A stretch of DNA of 64,000 nt from contig OZ038383.1 of NCBI GenBank assembly GCA_964036045.1, positions 95,475,568 through 95,539,567 of the forward strand, read 5' to 3'. The DNA is from Eutreptiella sp. 'Long Island Sound 2002' (Eukaryota > Euglenozoa > Euglenophyceae > Eutreptiales > Eutreptiaceae). Positions 1-11,426 of this stretch are shown one piece after another (the first letter of the stretch is position 1; every line of letters starts with the position of its first letter). Below the pieces are notes generated by a model. That model was not told where the DNA came from, did no database searches, and saw only the letters and a program-made list of their open reading frames with translations. Position numbers and translations under genes: made by a program.

Positions 1-551
1 GCTCCGTGTCCGTTGGCCAGGACATCCAGCGCTGCGCCTCTGCTGTCCCGTGCTTTCGCACATGGGCCGCCAGGTTGCGCGTGACTGTAAGCCACGTCTC
101 GGGCAGCGTGGTGTCCGTGGCTGGGGCATCTACTGTCCAGTGCATCGCCGTTTTGAGGGCCAACCAGTGCGCCCTGGGGTGGTTGGTGTGGTGGGTGGAG
201 TGGCTAAAGCGGTCCCCCAGTGACAGTGGGGTCGCCGGTTTCGCTTCCGGTGTGAATGTGTGGACCCTGTCCGTTGTGCCCGTGGCGTTCCACTGTGCCA
301 CCCACCATGTGTGTTGGTGGCACGTTAGTGTCACCGTGGGTGTATCCGGGGGTCTGTCATTAGGGGCCGCCCAGTCAGTGACCTTCGGATCTTCGGTTTT
401 CCGGTCGTGCTGTTCCGCTGGACTGGTCAGGGTCACCAGATGGTTCATAAGGTCCGGCGTCAGGATGTCTTTTGTGCCCTGTACTCTGTCCTTACGCGCC
501 GTGGGGTGGCCCACGGCAACGTCCCACGCGTTTGTGGTGGCCTCCAGGGAC
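1..551 (-). pseudogene. Unknown polyprotein, C-terminal part, copy A
   Basis: This matches 10,484-10,573 joined to 11,216-11,655 of copy B, without the 642 bp that separates them there. Read on the minus strand it encodes part of the unrecognised Pro/Thr/His-rich protein. Copies A and B share a change of open frame here: one frame ends in TAG near 205 (11,329 in copy B) while the other continues. That implies either an ancestral frameshift mutation or a programmed shift. The rest of the C-terminus lies left of the window. I recognise no domain. Confidence 0.45.
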
Positions 552-3500
552 CTGAACCCGTCACAGCACACGGACTACAGCAACTGAACCATGAACCAAT
601 CCACAAACGCCACGCCGCGCAGGCGTACACCGAGCCCCGACCGCACGGAGTACAGCACCCAAGACACGGACCACTGCGGCACGCCTCACCACGAGGCGCC
701 GCGCCACGACAACCGGGACAACTCCCCGGGACCAGGACCACAAACGGAGACAATGGTCGCGGAGATAGCACAGCCAAGCGCGCCAGAGGACCACGCACAC
801 GAAGCACCATTATCCTTGTCCAGCGGCACATCCGGCACCGCGATGGAAACCCACTCCCAACTGTGCGCCCCTCCTGAGGCCCATGACCCACCCCTGGAGT
901 CATGGCCCAGTGGCCTCGACGTCTCCGCGAACCACGACGCCATGGACCTGGACAACGACCCACTGCAGGACAGCATCCAACGCGTGCTGCAGGTGGCGGC
1001 CGATGCGCACCAATGACCCACATGGAGTCTATACCGGGCACTCAACGAAACTGATCAACGGGTAACGGACACAGGAAGCAACCGAGTCGCAGGGGCATAC
1101 GTCCAGGAGCTGCGGAGAAACATGCAAAAAGCGCAGCAACAATCACCGGAAGGAGTGGTGGTGCAGGGACACGAGACCAAAGCCGGAGCGTGGACGAACC
1201 TCACGGGAGACCCACACGGGAAGGAAGCCCTGGCCTTCATCCAGGAATCCGACGCCCTGCCATCAGCAACCCTCGAGGAAACAGCGGCGGCCCTGGTCCT
1301 CACCCTACACAGTTGGACACGGGGCCACACCATCGTCCTGCATGACAAGACAGGGCCCCCCTACGCACGCACCGCGACATGCCGACCGACCACTGCGTCC
1401 ACGGGGGAAGCCCACCTGGAATGGAAGTCTGGGCGGGAAGATGACGAGTACACCCTCGTACACGCCACCCGGCACGGACACAGGGAAACCGAGAAGAAGA
1501 AGCCTACACCCGAGCCCGCCAAAACCCCCCCACCGAGACCAGCCCCCCGATGCTGGACCCTGTACCAACAGCTGGCCCATGCCCGCACCCTAGCGGAGCA
1601 CAGTATCCAGCCGTACACGGAGGCTGCGTACGTGGAACGCATGCTACAAGACTAGACCAAGTGCGAAACGGAGGTCCTGGAGGGACACACGGGCCCACCG
1701 GGTTCCACGTCCCGCACAGCATGGGACGACGTAGTGCCGGACGGAGACATCGGAGCACTCGCTACGACCGTTTGCACCACGTTCGGAGACTGCTCCAGAC
1801 CCGACCACCCGTTTGGAGACAACAGCAACCCCGCCATCACGAACGCCATCCTGGCCTACCACAGCTGGTCCACTCGACAAAGCAGCCACCTCCACACCCC
1901 GCATGATGACCCACGTGAGTGGCACCCTATTGGGCCACCAGCGCTGGAGTTCTACCTGCACGAAGATCTAGCCACCGGAGCACACAACATCACCAGCTCT
2001 CGGCCTACAATACCACAACCGATACCGGAACCACACATACCCCCCAGACCTACGAATCCCCAAACGCCCACGCAACACGAACACGGGTCCCCCCAACAAG
2101 GGCACAGCCCAGCAGCCCACAAAAGGGCCGAACCCCCCAACGCCACCACAACTGTCCAACAACTCGACAAGCCTCTCACCCTGCATCCCGTCCCAGACAA
2201 CTACCAACTACCCCGAGGGGGGAACCACACAAGGAGCACGGCAACGACATGGCGACTACCGACGGGCACCATCAATTGGAAGAAAATCCTCCCAAGGATA
2301 GCAACGATGGTATCCATGCGCCTCCTTACTCCATACCAAGTACAACTAAGGCAGGCCATGCACCTCTTTCTATCCACCCAGGGCACGGCAGCCATGGAAG
2401 GCACAGCCCTGGGCGAAGACGACCAGACGCCCCAGGCGAGACCCACACAAGAGATCTGGATGAACGCGACAACGGGTACAGACATTACCGTCGACCCCCG
2501 ACCGGAGTGGATAGCTATCGACTACACCCTAGACTGCGCCGAGGAGGACCCCACACTGACGGAATGGCAGACAAGGCCGGCCGCTGAAGCTAACTGCCTC
2601 GAGGAAGTCGCCCTTGACGACACCCCCATGCCGCAGGCAATGGAACCCGCGGGACGTACCGCCCGGACACACCGGCACCCCCCCAAGCACACCCTCTGGC
2701 ACTACACCACTACCATACATCCAGGGGCGGTAACCCAGATCAAAGAGGCGCTCTCTCTGACCCTCCCGGACACCCACAACGCCCACCAGCCGGGGATGTT
2801 CACAATATACTGGAACTTCCCGACAGACACCGGCATGGTGCCCAAGGTCGCTGAACCCCCACTGCCCCCTACCGTCACGGCACTTGCCAAGGCGGCCCAA
2901 GCCATGGCGCACAGGGAGAGTGCCCCGCAGGACTGGACACCGAACGTCCTTGTCGAGCAACGCGCCCACCACAACGCCAACAAAGCGCAGCAGGCTGGAC
3001 GCCAAATACACCCGCCGTTGCAGGACACAGACGGTAACCTCCAACCCCACAGCCCATGGATGGTACACTTCATACTGGAAGACCCTGGAGACAAGCGGAA
3101 GGGCACGGAAGTACAAATCACGCACGCCCTGGCGCACACACACCTCAACTACACCGTTCCCACCTCAAATGCAATAGTCACATACGGCGAGGCGCTGAAG
3201 TCCACATACAGACTGCAGGCCGACACCGAGGGCACGGCATACACGGTGTACACTTGGGCACGATACAGGGACCTACCAACCCTCATCTGGCACCCGGACC
3301 CCTCCTGGCACCAACCCCTCCACGGGAGGCGAGTACCACGCCAGAGCATCCAATCTGTGGGGAACACCGGCACTGGCACCCACGACAACCCAACCCCCCC
3401 AAACATCATAAACTCCGCCCTCGCAAACGCCAGAATGCCCCTCATACACACGGGGTGCCCCGCCCCAGGTGACACCACCCACCGCCGAACTTGGGGCACC

Positions 3501-3597
3501 ATCAGAAGGACCCTACACCACGACATTGACCGCGAGCAAACCACCTGGATCGACCAGGGCTCTGTCACCATCAGGGTGGGGGGGTGGTTGAACACCT
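552..3597. other. Inverted segment within copy A
   Basis: The segment is the reverse complement of 12,148-15,195, while DNA on both sides stays in direct orientation with copy B. The right breakpoint joins sequence ending in a GGTTGAACACC motif to TGTTCCGGGTCG. The left breakpoint joins GTGGTGGCCTCCAGGG to the inverted piece. About 490 bp present in copy B (11,656-12,148) is missing at the left junction. An inversion with a flanking deletion explains the arrangement. Confidence 0.8.
591..3597 (+). pseudogene. Unknown Pro/Thr/His-rich polyprotein, N-terminal half, copy A (inverted)
   Basis: A single plus-strand frame stays open for about 1,000 codons, broken only by TGA at 1,014-1,016 and TAG at 1,653-1,655. 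Copy B has TGG (Trp) at the second site, so that stop is a mutation private to copy A. The TGA is present in both copies. The N-terminal part carries short repeats of the type PS-x(3)-YS. The middle has a low-complexity Pro/Gln/His linker followed by more globular-looking sequence with Trp, Tyr and Leu. The frame ends at the inversion breakpoint near 3,597. Relative to flanking DNA it is inverted compared with copy B (12,148-15,195). I recognise no family and assign no function. Confidence 0.5.
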
Positions 3598-3646
3598 GTT
3601 CCGGGTCGTAGGCGCCGCCCCGCGTTATGTGGCTGTAGTTTGTGTT

Positions 3647-4138
3647 TTAGCTATACTCCGTGCGGTCCTGGCTCGGTGTACGCTGGCGTGTTACGGTACT
3701 TGCGGTTCGGCTTGTGGGGCTGTAGTCGGTACGTTGTGATGGGGTTTGGTCTGGTTCCGGTTCCAGGTGGCGTCGTGTCGCCCCCCCCCGTGTCGTCTTC
3801 CCCCCCAGGAGCCCGGGTGTGTCGGCAGTGCTGGGGTCATAGTTCGTGTGGTCGTGGGCCGTTGGCTCCTGGTGTTTGCCGTGTATCGCTGGGGCGGGAC
3901 GTGGGGGTGGTGTGCCTGGCGCGTGCTTCCGGCTTCCAGGGCTGCGGATACCGTCGGGGCCGGCCGGGCGTTGTATTTCCCCTTCGGTTGTTGTAGATGG
4001 CGTGCTCGGCGTTGCGGGTTCCTCCCGGGCGTCGTCGTCCTGGTGCTCCTGCTCCATCGTCTCCTGTGTTTGTATTGCGCGTGTGGTCTTTCTTGCGCGC
4101 CACGTATGTGGGCGTGGAGGCATCGCCTGTACGTGCAC
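3647..4138 (-). pseudogene. Unknown polyprotein, extreme N-terminal fragment, copy A
   Basis: This minus-strand frame of 163 codons matches the first part of the frame at 14,730-15,740 in copy B. It includes an acidic stretch (EQEHQDDDAREE), Thr/Pro/Ser-rich sequence and two PSQ-x(3)-YS repeats. It was separated from the rest of its gene by the inversion at 552-3,597, so its continuation now reads on the other strand. No signal peptide, transmembrane segment or known domain is visible. Confidence 0.45.
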
Positions 4139-4339
4139 CTCATACTATACCGCTGCTTGTTGTCACATGCGTGTCTGCACCATGCACGATTGGCAGGTGG
4201 CATACCTCTTGCCCTTGGCGTCGGCATCTCCTGGATGTTTGCCCGCTGTATTGCACGGCACAAATGGCGCGCTTTATCGTCGATCAGCAGCAGCCATGTG
4301 GAGGAGCTGCGGCACATAGGGGGTAGGGTCAGGTCGTGT

Positions 4340-5275
4340 CGGATTGCGGCATTTTGTTTGTGGTTTGTGGCGTGGCGTCGCGTGGTCGTGTTGTCATGTT
4401 GTACCGCGTTGGCTGACGTTGGGTTGTGTGGCGTCGCGTGGTTGTGGCGTTGCGTCGTGTCGCAGCGTGTGCTGTGTTGTTTCGTTGTGTGGTGTTAGGT
4501 GGTGTCTTGTGGTGCTGGGCGCTGGCTGTGCCATGCCTTGTTTTATGTTGTTTTGTGTTATTGGCTGTGTTGTGCAGCGTTGCGCTGTGTTGTGCCGTGT
4601 CGTGTAGCTGCCGTTGGGCTGTGGTGTCGCGTGTTGTGTGCTGTTGTTGTGTAACGCCGGTTTTTGTCGTGTGCCGCCTTGTGGTACGTTACTGTGTGTT
4701 GCCGTGGTATTGTGTGGCGCGTTGCAGTGTTTTGCGCTGTGTTGGGTCACGTCGTGGTGGTGGTATATGGTTGCGTCTGGTTGTCGTTGGCGGTGGTATT
4801 TACGTTGTCTACAGTGGTGTGCCGTTGTAGTGCGTTGTGGCGTGTCGTATTTTGTGTTGGTACCAGGTGGGCTCCCCGGGTTGCGGCCACCTTTGCGGTG
4901 CTTTGTTGTGCTGTGTGTCGTTGCGTGCGTGTATTGGGTTCTGCCGTTCTCCCGTGGTTTTGTGGTCGCATGCTCGTCGCGGTGTTGTGTTGTGCCGTGT
5001 TGTGTTGTTGTGAGCGCTGTTGTGTGGTGTTGGGGTATGTGTTGTGTCTCGGTACTTTGTTTCGTTGCGTTGTTGTGTGGCGTTGTACGGTTGTGTGGGT
5101 CGTTTGTGTGTGTTGGTGACATACAGCGTTATGTCATGTCTTGTTGCTGTGTGTTGTTTAACGGCTTGTTATGCCGTTGGTTCTCCGTCATGATCGACGT
5201 TTGCTCCATCCTGTGGTGTCGTTCACACCGGTTTGCTCCGCGGGGCGTGGCATACCACTTGGTAAAATAGCCATG
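4340..5275. repeat. G/T-rich low-complexity tract, copy A
   Basis: The plus strand is dominated by runs built from TGTTGTG, GTCGTG and GCGTTGTG. Cys/Val/Leu-rich frames on one strand and Thr/His/Asn/Gln-rich frames on the other open here simply because composition disfavours stops. I do not call them genes. The matching tract in copy B is 15,930-17,270. Confidence 0.7.
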
Positions 5276-5975
5276 GACATGGGTATGAGAGGTTGTACCG
5301 GTAGCTAACGCGTCATGCTTCACACTTGGTGACCTCACTCTTTGATTGTTGGCGGCACCCAAGAGTAAGCGCTTTTATGTGTGGTTGTTTGGTGTTTGTT
5401 TGCCTTGTGCTTCCTTGCCGTTCCCCCAGCGTAGCCTTGACTTCGTCCCTTTGTCTTTTTCCGCGTTGGTCTCGTGCTTCTTTGGTGTTGTGTCGTTGCC
5501 GTGTGTTGTTTAGCGGTGTGTTGTTTCGTTGGTTCTTCGTCATGTCCGGTGTTTGCTCCGCTCTGTGATGTTGGTCACGTTGTTTTGCTCTGTGTTCAAG
5601 GTAGGCACCATGTGGCACAAAAAGACAAGGGGATGAGAGGTTTCGTCGGTTGTTAGCGTGCTATGCTTTATATCCGGTGACTCCACTCTTTGGTTTTCGC
5701 GGCGCCCAAGAGCAAGCGCTTTTACGTGTGCTTGTTTGGCGTTCGTTTACCATGTTTATCCTTGTCGCACCCGTAGCCTAGTCTTTAGTTCGTCTTTATA
5801 TTCGATGACTCCACTCTTCAATTTTGGCGGCGCCCAAGACCAAGCGCTTTTACTTGTGTTTGTTTTGGTGTTTGTTCACCATATTTATCCTTGCCGCACC
5901 CATAGCATAGCCATGAGTTCGTCACTTTGTCTTTCTCCGCGTTGTCCTCGTGCTGCTTTGGTGTTGTGGTTGCTT
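5149..5975. repeat. Tandem repeat, about 350-bp unit with a 128-bp partial unit, copy A
   Basis: The motif CACTCTT followed by a (T/C)GGCGGC(A/G)CCCAAGA core and AAGCGCTTTTA recurs at 5,336, 5,684 and 5,812. The first two copies belong to units of about 350 bp (5,149 and 5,501 also match each other). The third follows only 128 bp later and is truncated. The array is conserved in copy B (17,146-17,972). It lies just upstream of the RNase H frame and could be its 5' region, but that is inference. Confidence 0.75.
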
Positions 5976-6249
5976 GGGGCGCGGCCTTCTCTTGGCGGCT
6001 CCATACCTCCCCGCGTCGGAACATACTTTTTGTCTTCTTCGTCGTTGCTCTTCGTGTCCCCGCTCCATTGGACTAGTCCTACGACACACACTTTACTAGT
6101 GGTTTTGGGGCACGCACGGGTTGCACTGTCTTGTCTGGCTCTCCCCTCTGTTCTCGTCGTGGTCTGGTTGTATGGATTTCCCTGCTGACCTCGCCAAACA
6201 GCGGCGCAAAAATTCATGGGGGGATCTGAGGTCATAAAAAACAATTTCT

Positions 6250-8484
6250 GTGTTTTTTTTGTCTTTTGGTGCGTCTTCTTCTTCGTTCCAATTAATTCTT
6301 TCCACGCTGTCCAGCGACACGCGCGACAGCCGTCGAGCCGCAAGAGGAGGGAGGGACAAGGCCAGACCGGGCATACTGTTGTGTGCACTGCTGGGACTCA
6401 AAGGGCCGAGGGGGAAGGTGCAGAGTGCGACCGGGCAGTGGTACAACGTCCATGCGGATATGTTCCGGAGAGACCACATCCTGGAAGGGGCAGGACAGGG
6501 GGACCAGTGCTGGAGATGCACCAAGGAAGTGGGGCAGGTCCGGTGGCCAGTCCTGCGAATGACCGCATAGGCGTTCCCGAATGCGACCATGCGCACTACG
6601 GACGCCAGGCAGCAGTGGTGGGGGCCGGTACTGCGGCTGCCCAAGGAGGTGCAGGAGGATGAGGAGGCCCAGGGGGAGCTGGAGGTCTGGTGGGGGGAGG
6701 AAAAGGAGGGGCAGAGAACAGGGGTCCAGTCTGGATGGGACACAGTGCGGGGACTACAGGAAGAGGATGATGGAGTGGCAGTGAGTTTCCGGATGACAGA
6801 CGCAGGGAGGCCCGACAAGGAGGCGCCCATAGTGCCCGTGGGCCACAAGTGTGGAGAGAGTGCGAAGAGGATCAGACTGACGGTCCACGGGTTGCCAGCG
6901 GACAGGGTATGGTACTTGGTTCTGGTACAGGCGTACCTGGAGCAGGGCAGGGCGAAGGGGGACAGGGCATGGTGTCATGGGGTGGTTGTGACGAAGGGCT
7001 GGAGGGCCTGCACGGCCCATAAATGGGCAGTGTACAGAGGGGTGAGAGAGCTGGGCATTGAGGATGGGGTACGAGAGCATGGCATCGGGAGGCACAGAGT
7101 GTACTGCCACTACCCGAGGGAGGTGGTGCGCATACCGAAGCCCGCGGAGGAGAGGATGGTGCTATTTCTGGACGGGTCCGGGGTGGAAGGACACCCGCCC
7201 ATGGCGGGGGCAGCGGCAGTAAGGGTCAAGGGGGTGGGACAGGTGACGGAGAGCGTGGTGGAAAAGATGCTGTACCGGGCAGCGTCCCATGGAGAGGTAC
7301 AGGCGGTGGCGGACGTGGTTGGAAAGATAGGGGAAGAAGTACGGGAAGTGTGGATGGTGGTGGACACGGAGGCGGACATGGCGTCCCTCAGGAGACTGGC
7401 CAGCAGGCCACTGCATAAGGCCGTGGGCACTGGGCTGGCGTCGCAGGTGTACACAATATGGCACGGGCTGGAGATGAAGAAAATGCCCCTGGTCATACAT
7501 CTGGTGAAGCAGGAGTCACACAGAGCGGGAGTGGGGAATCATGAGGCGGATGGGGCGGCGCAAGCAGTGGACAAGGAGCAGGAACCAGAGTGGAGGTTGC
7601 CAGAGAGAAAGGAGCACCTCCACTTGGTGCATATAGCTCCAAGGGTTGGGGAGGAGGAGAAGGCCAGGTGGGTGGTGGAGGAGGACAGGGGCAAGCGGGA
7701 ACTAAGAGTGTATCCGCAGCCGGTGCACATTGTAGCTCAGGTACGAGGGGGGCCGGAGGTGGTAGAGCTGAACGAGTACTTGGAGGGCAAGGTGGGGCAG
7801 CGGGTCCACTACCCCAATGTGCTGAGGCCGGAAACGCTGCCCAAAAGTCTGCAAACCAGACGGCTGCAGGCAATCACGGGGCAGGTGCCAGTGCGGGAAA
7901 CAATCATGAGGTGGTACAGACATAAGGGGATTGACCTCCCGGAGGAGTACATGAGATGCCACGCCCGCTGGGGGCAAGAAACGTTCGAGCACTTCATGCG
8001 GTGTGAACAGTATAAGGGGATCGAGGAGCCGCTGGTTCGGGATCAGGACGTTCCGCTGCTCAAGAAGGGTGCAAGAGGCAGAAGCGCGGTGGAAAGGGAG
8101 CTGGGGAAAGAAAGGCATCAAAAAGGTCTGTGGCACATGGTAATAGTGAAGTCGCTGTGGCGGGCACTGCAGGAGCATACGGTGGCGTCGGAGGCCATGG
8201 CCCACAGGCTGTTGCGGCGTATGGTGGTGCATCTCCAGGACCGCATGGCGTGCAGAGAGACTCAGCTGGAGGCGCGGGCGGAAGACATGCGTGATCCGGT
8301 CACCAAATGGGTGGAGATGGCGTTAATCAGGTACAACCCACGAATCACGGAGCTGGAAGTGCGGAAGCAGCACAATTGGCGGCCAATGCGGTTGGTGGGC
8401 GAGACGGAAGTGGAGGAAAGAGAGGGAGAAGAGCAGAGGGAGCGCCTGATGGCACGCAGAGGAAGAAGAGTCTGGCAGATATGA
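6250..8484 (+). CDS. RNase H-domain protein with C-terminal Cys/His motif (retroelement-like), copy A
   Basis: One frame runs from about 6,250 to the TGA at 8,482-8,484, broken only by TAG at 6,568-6,570, where copy B has TGG. From the ATG at 6,589 the open product is 631 residues. It contains a type I RNase H signature: Asp195 in LDGSG, Glu236 in SHGEVQAV, Asp259 in VVDTEAD, and His318/Asp321 in NHEADGAAQ. A Cys/His cluster follows near residue 457 (MRCHARWGQETFEHFMRC), as seen after RNase H in some LINE ORF2 proteins. About 180 residues precede RNase H and show no reverse transcriptase motif. Either the RT is lost or encoded elsewhere, or this is a domesticated RNase H protein. The start codon is uncertain. 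Confidence 0.65.
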
Positions 8485-9745
8485 GGGCAGGACGGGTTAA
8501 TGGTGTCACCTCAAAGGGGGACAGCAGGGGCCGCCGGGAACGGGGCAGCAGTTTCGCCCGTCACAAGGACTGGAGCATTCGGGGCTGGGCGCAATGAGTC
8601 ACAGAGCGGATCAAGGCGCAGGCCCAGGGGGCGCGGACCGGGGCGAAGTGGCGAGTTGAAGGCACAGCGGGCACATTCACGGGGAACGCCAGGCGAGAAG
8701 CAGGAGCGGGTACCAAGAGACGCATGCGGACAAGATGAGTGTGGCAGAGGGTGCGGGGACGAGGACAAGAAGGACCAGTACGAGGCCAACGACCGCCTGG
8801 GATCGTCGACAGTACGCTGAGGCGTAGACGAGGGAGAGGAACCGCGGTGCACCAAGAACACAACACACGTAGGGCGCGCGAACAGTGGGAGTGGCGGGCG
8901 TGCGTAGCGGGGGAAACGGCGGCAAGGCTCAGGGCTCAGGCGCGATGCCATGTGTGCAGAAAGATGTCTCACAAGCGTGACGCGAAGCCCAGCCAGCCGC
9001 CGGCAGCGGAAGTCACGCCGCCGCCGCGGGCAGTGAGGGGGTACAGGGGGCGGGGCTGGCGGGCGTGAGGGTCGTGGTGGCCCGCATGCAGGCGGATGCA
9101 GCCCCGCGGCCCCCCTCGCCGGCGTCCTGGGCGACATCAGCGGAGGTGCTGCTGCCCTCGTCTCCGGAGTGTCCGGAGACGGTCCGGCGGGAAGGGCCTC
9201 GGGCAGCAGGGCGGCAGAAGGGAGAAGGAGCCGCGGCAGGGACAGGGGAGGGAGGAGACAAGGGAGGACAGGCAGAGGCAAGTGGAGGCAGGACGGAGGG
9301 GTGCAGAGGAAGCTGAGGGGAAGGGGGAGGGGCAGGGGCAGCGAGCGGTGGGGAGGCGGCGGGCGGACCCGTTCAACATCGCGGATGTGCTGGCGGGTGT
9401 GGATGCTGGGAGGGGGCAATCAGTAGTCGACGACATCGTCGTGTTGTCGGAGGATGAGGGGCAGGGGGCGAGGAAGATGGCAGTGGAGGGAGGCCCAGGG
9501 CAGCCAACGGCGCCCAATGTGCCGGAGGCTGCGATGAAGTCCATCCTCCCGGAAGTGAGGAGGCAGGAGGAGTGCAAGGGTGGACTAGGACAACAGGCAG
9601 CAAGCGCCGCAGGGAGCGGGGACAGCGGTGTACGCACCGGAGAGAGAGGACAGACAGACAAGGGAGGGAAAGCGCAGGCGGGGACCTCAGGGGCCAGGCA
9701 TGCGAAGGGACGCCAGGAAGGAAAAGGGGGAAAAGGGGTTGGTGC
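8485..9745. repeat. Purine-rich tail, copy A
   Basis: The plus strand is strongly G/A-rich (GGAGG, GGGCAGG, GGGGAGG), so the minus strand shows long Pro/Ser-rich frames that I treat as compositional artefacts. A short plus-strand stretch near 9,360-9,560 is conserved with copy B (RRADPFNIADVLA followed by an acidic segment) and may be a fragment of a real protein. The match to copy B stops near 9,740. Confidence 0.55.
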
Positions 9746-9809
9746 CTTGGTGGCCCCTGGGGGGTCCCTGGCGCGGCGCGGTAGTAGTCATTGTCCCAGG
9801 CGTAGTTTG

Positions 9810-10547
9810 TCATTGATCGCTGTGGCCACCCTTTTCCTCCTCCGGTATATCCGGCTCCTCCAGCCATGTCTGCGGCACGTCACTCGTCCAGATGGTGCCC
9901 GATGGTACCTGGTTGGCGGGTGTGCGGATCTGCACCGGGCACTCCGGGAATTGTCTGTCGTCCCAGAGTTCGAGGTTTGAGGTCTCCACTTTTTTGCCCC
10001 ATTCTGGGCGTGCTTGCCACTTGATTCTCAACTGTAGGTTGCCATGTTGGCCCGGTGTGGCCAGTCTGCCCTGTATCTTGCCCCAGAACCATACAAATTT
10101 TTTCCGTTGTCCTCTAAGCGTGGCTCCATACACTCCTTGTAATTCTGCGCCGTCTGGCCATTTGGGGTGCATGGCGGCACGTTCCGCCGGCGTGAAAAAT
10201 GGGCACGCTGGGGCCTTCGGCTTCGGTTGTGGATCGGGTGGCGGCGGCGCTGGGGCCACTTTGGGCTCCGGTTTGGGCCATTTGGCCCGGCGGGCCGAGG
10301 CGTCCGCCCCCCCTGGGCGGGGCCTCGGTTTGGGCTGGGGCTGTTCTCGCGCCGGTTTGGGGGCCAGCTTCGGTGCGTCGCGGCGGAATATGCTGTACGC
10401 CGGTCCCTGTCCCTTCTGCGGCCTGTGCATACCCCGAAGCCGATTTGCGTGTTCTTGTAGGCTGGCGATGCGGAGTTTGAGAGTTCGCTCCGTGTCCGTG
10501 GGCCAGGACATCCAGCGCTGCGCCTGTGCTGTCCCGTGCTTTCGCAC
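9810..10547 (-). CDS. Unknown polyprotein, C-terminal segment, copy B
   Basis: This minus-strand frame of 245 codons ends in TGA. It starts with a basic region, passes through a Lys/Pro-rich linker (PKPKPxP-type), and ends with a more ordered part rich in Trp and aromatic residues and an acidic tail (EEPDIPEEEK). In copy A the corresponding upstream codons connect directly to the segment at 91-551, so this is the C-terminal end of the same long protein encoded from about 15.9 kb downward. In copy B 642 bp of inserted or duplicated DNA (10,574-11,215) separates it from the rest. No known domain is recognised. Confidence 0.5.
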   Translation of the reverse strand: MRKHGTAQAQRWMSWPTDTERTLKLRIASLQEHANRLRGMHRPQKGQGPAYSIFRRDAPKLAPKPAREQPQPKPRPRPGGADASARRAKWPKPEPKVAPAPPPPDPQPKPKAPACPFFTPAERAAMHPKWPDGAELQGVYGATLRGQRKKFVWFWGKIQGRLATPGQHGNLQLRIKWQARPEWGKKVETSNLELWDDRQFPECPVQIRTPANQVPSGTIWTSDVPQTWLEEPDIPEEEKGGHSDQ

Positions 10548-10573
10548 ATAGGCCGCCAGGTTGCGCGTGAGTG

Positions 10574-11215
10574 TCCTACAAGCAGCACAACATAAAAAAT
10601 CAGGATATGGACAGTAGCCATGTCCCTGATGTCAATCAAGAAAGGGATAAGGGGATGGCCCACCAAGAGGGGGGGGGGGGGCTCACTTCAGATCTGACAG
10701 TTTCAGATCCAGCCTGTGAGTGTTGGCCGCCAGGGTGATGACATCGTCCATCAGGCCCTCCACGATGAAGTACTTTTCCCCCGCCAGGGTGGTCGGGAGT
10801 TGGGCCGTGTGTTTCATGGTGAGGTGTAGCAGCTCCCTGTCGGGGGCCGGGGCGTTTCAGTCCACGGGCCGGGGGTCGCCCGTGCCGTGTCTCGCCAACG
10901 GGTGCCGTGGTTTATCGGTGTTGGGTAGTCGTGGCCCCAGGGCCATGTAGTGTACCTGATCGAGAGGGATGGCTTGGCCCGTGGTGTCGCCCGCCGTGAG
11001 GTACACTCCTTTGGCGCCTGTTACCGTGTTTAGGTATATACCTGGGAGTGGGGCGGGTTGTGGGGGCAATGGTTGGAACAGGGCGTGGGGGCAGGCGTAG
11101 CCGCAGGGGGGGTCCCCGCGCCGCAGTCCTGGGCAGGGGCCATCCATGCCGTTGGGTATGGGATATAGTATGTAGGGCCCCGCCACCCTGCGTAGTTTTT
11201 TGGGGTTTAGGGTAG
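10574..11215. repeat. Inserted DNA with an upstream copy of a 490-bp polyprotein segment
   Basis: Positions 10,723-11,212 repeat 11,656-12,148 in direct orientation. The first 150 bp (10,574-10,722) is unrelated sequence with a run of 13 G near 10,668. Copy A lacks this whole stretch, so it is probably a local duplication or ectopic insertion specific to copy B. It breaks the polyprotein frame. Confidence 0.7.
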
Positions 11216-11426
11216 ACCACGTCTCGGGCAGCGTGGTGTCCGTGGCTGGGGCATCCACTGTCCAGTGCATCGCCGTTTTGAGGGCCAACCAGTGCGCCCT
11301 GTGGTGGTTGGTGTGGTGGGTGGAGTGGCTAAAGCGGTTCCCCAGTGCCAGTGGGGTCGCCGGTTTCGCTTCCGGTGTGAATGTGTGGACCCTGTCCGTT
11401 GTGCCCGTGGCGTTCCACTGTGCCAC
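10857..11426 (-). pseudogene. Unknown polyprotein, duplicated fragment, copy B
   Basis: This minus-strand frame of 189 codons fuses a Thr/His-rich stretch (equivalent to copy A 91-551) to the duplicated 490-bp segment, including a Cys/Pro-rich patch (CPGL-x(3)-DPPCG). The same patch occurs in the frame at 11,329-12,309, which shows the duplication at protein level. The fusion looks like a product of the rearrangement, not a separate gene. Confidence 0.4.

Larger units (their letters stand above)
1..9745. repeat. Large duplicated block, copy A
   Basis: This block is repeated in direct orientation at 9,746-21,865. Matching landmarks are 3,600 with 15,202, 5,336 with 17,333 and 6,589 with 18,587, so the offset is about 11.6-12.0 kb. 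The left end runs off the window. The match stops near 9,740, where copy B begins with the 3' end of the minus-strand polyprotein. Copy A lacks about 395 bp of the G/T-rich tract present in copy B (16,546-16,940) and has an internal inversion at 552-3,597. Confidence 0.85.

Noticed and set aside
4394-5122. 242-codon Thr/His/Asn/Gln-rich minus-strand frame
   Set aside because: It lies in G/T-repeat DNA, and the matching region of copy B is broken by indels with no sign of frame preservation.
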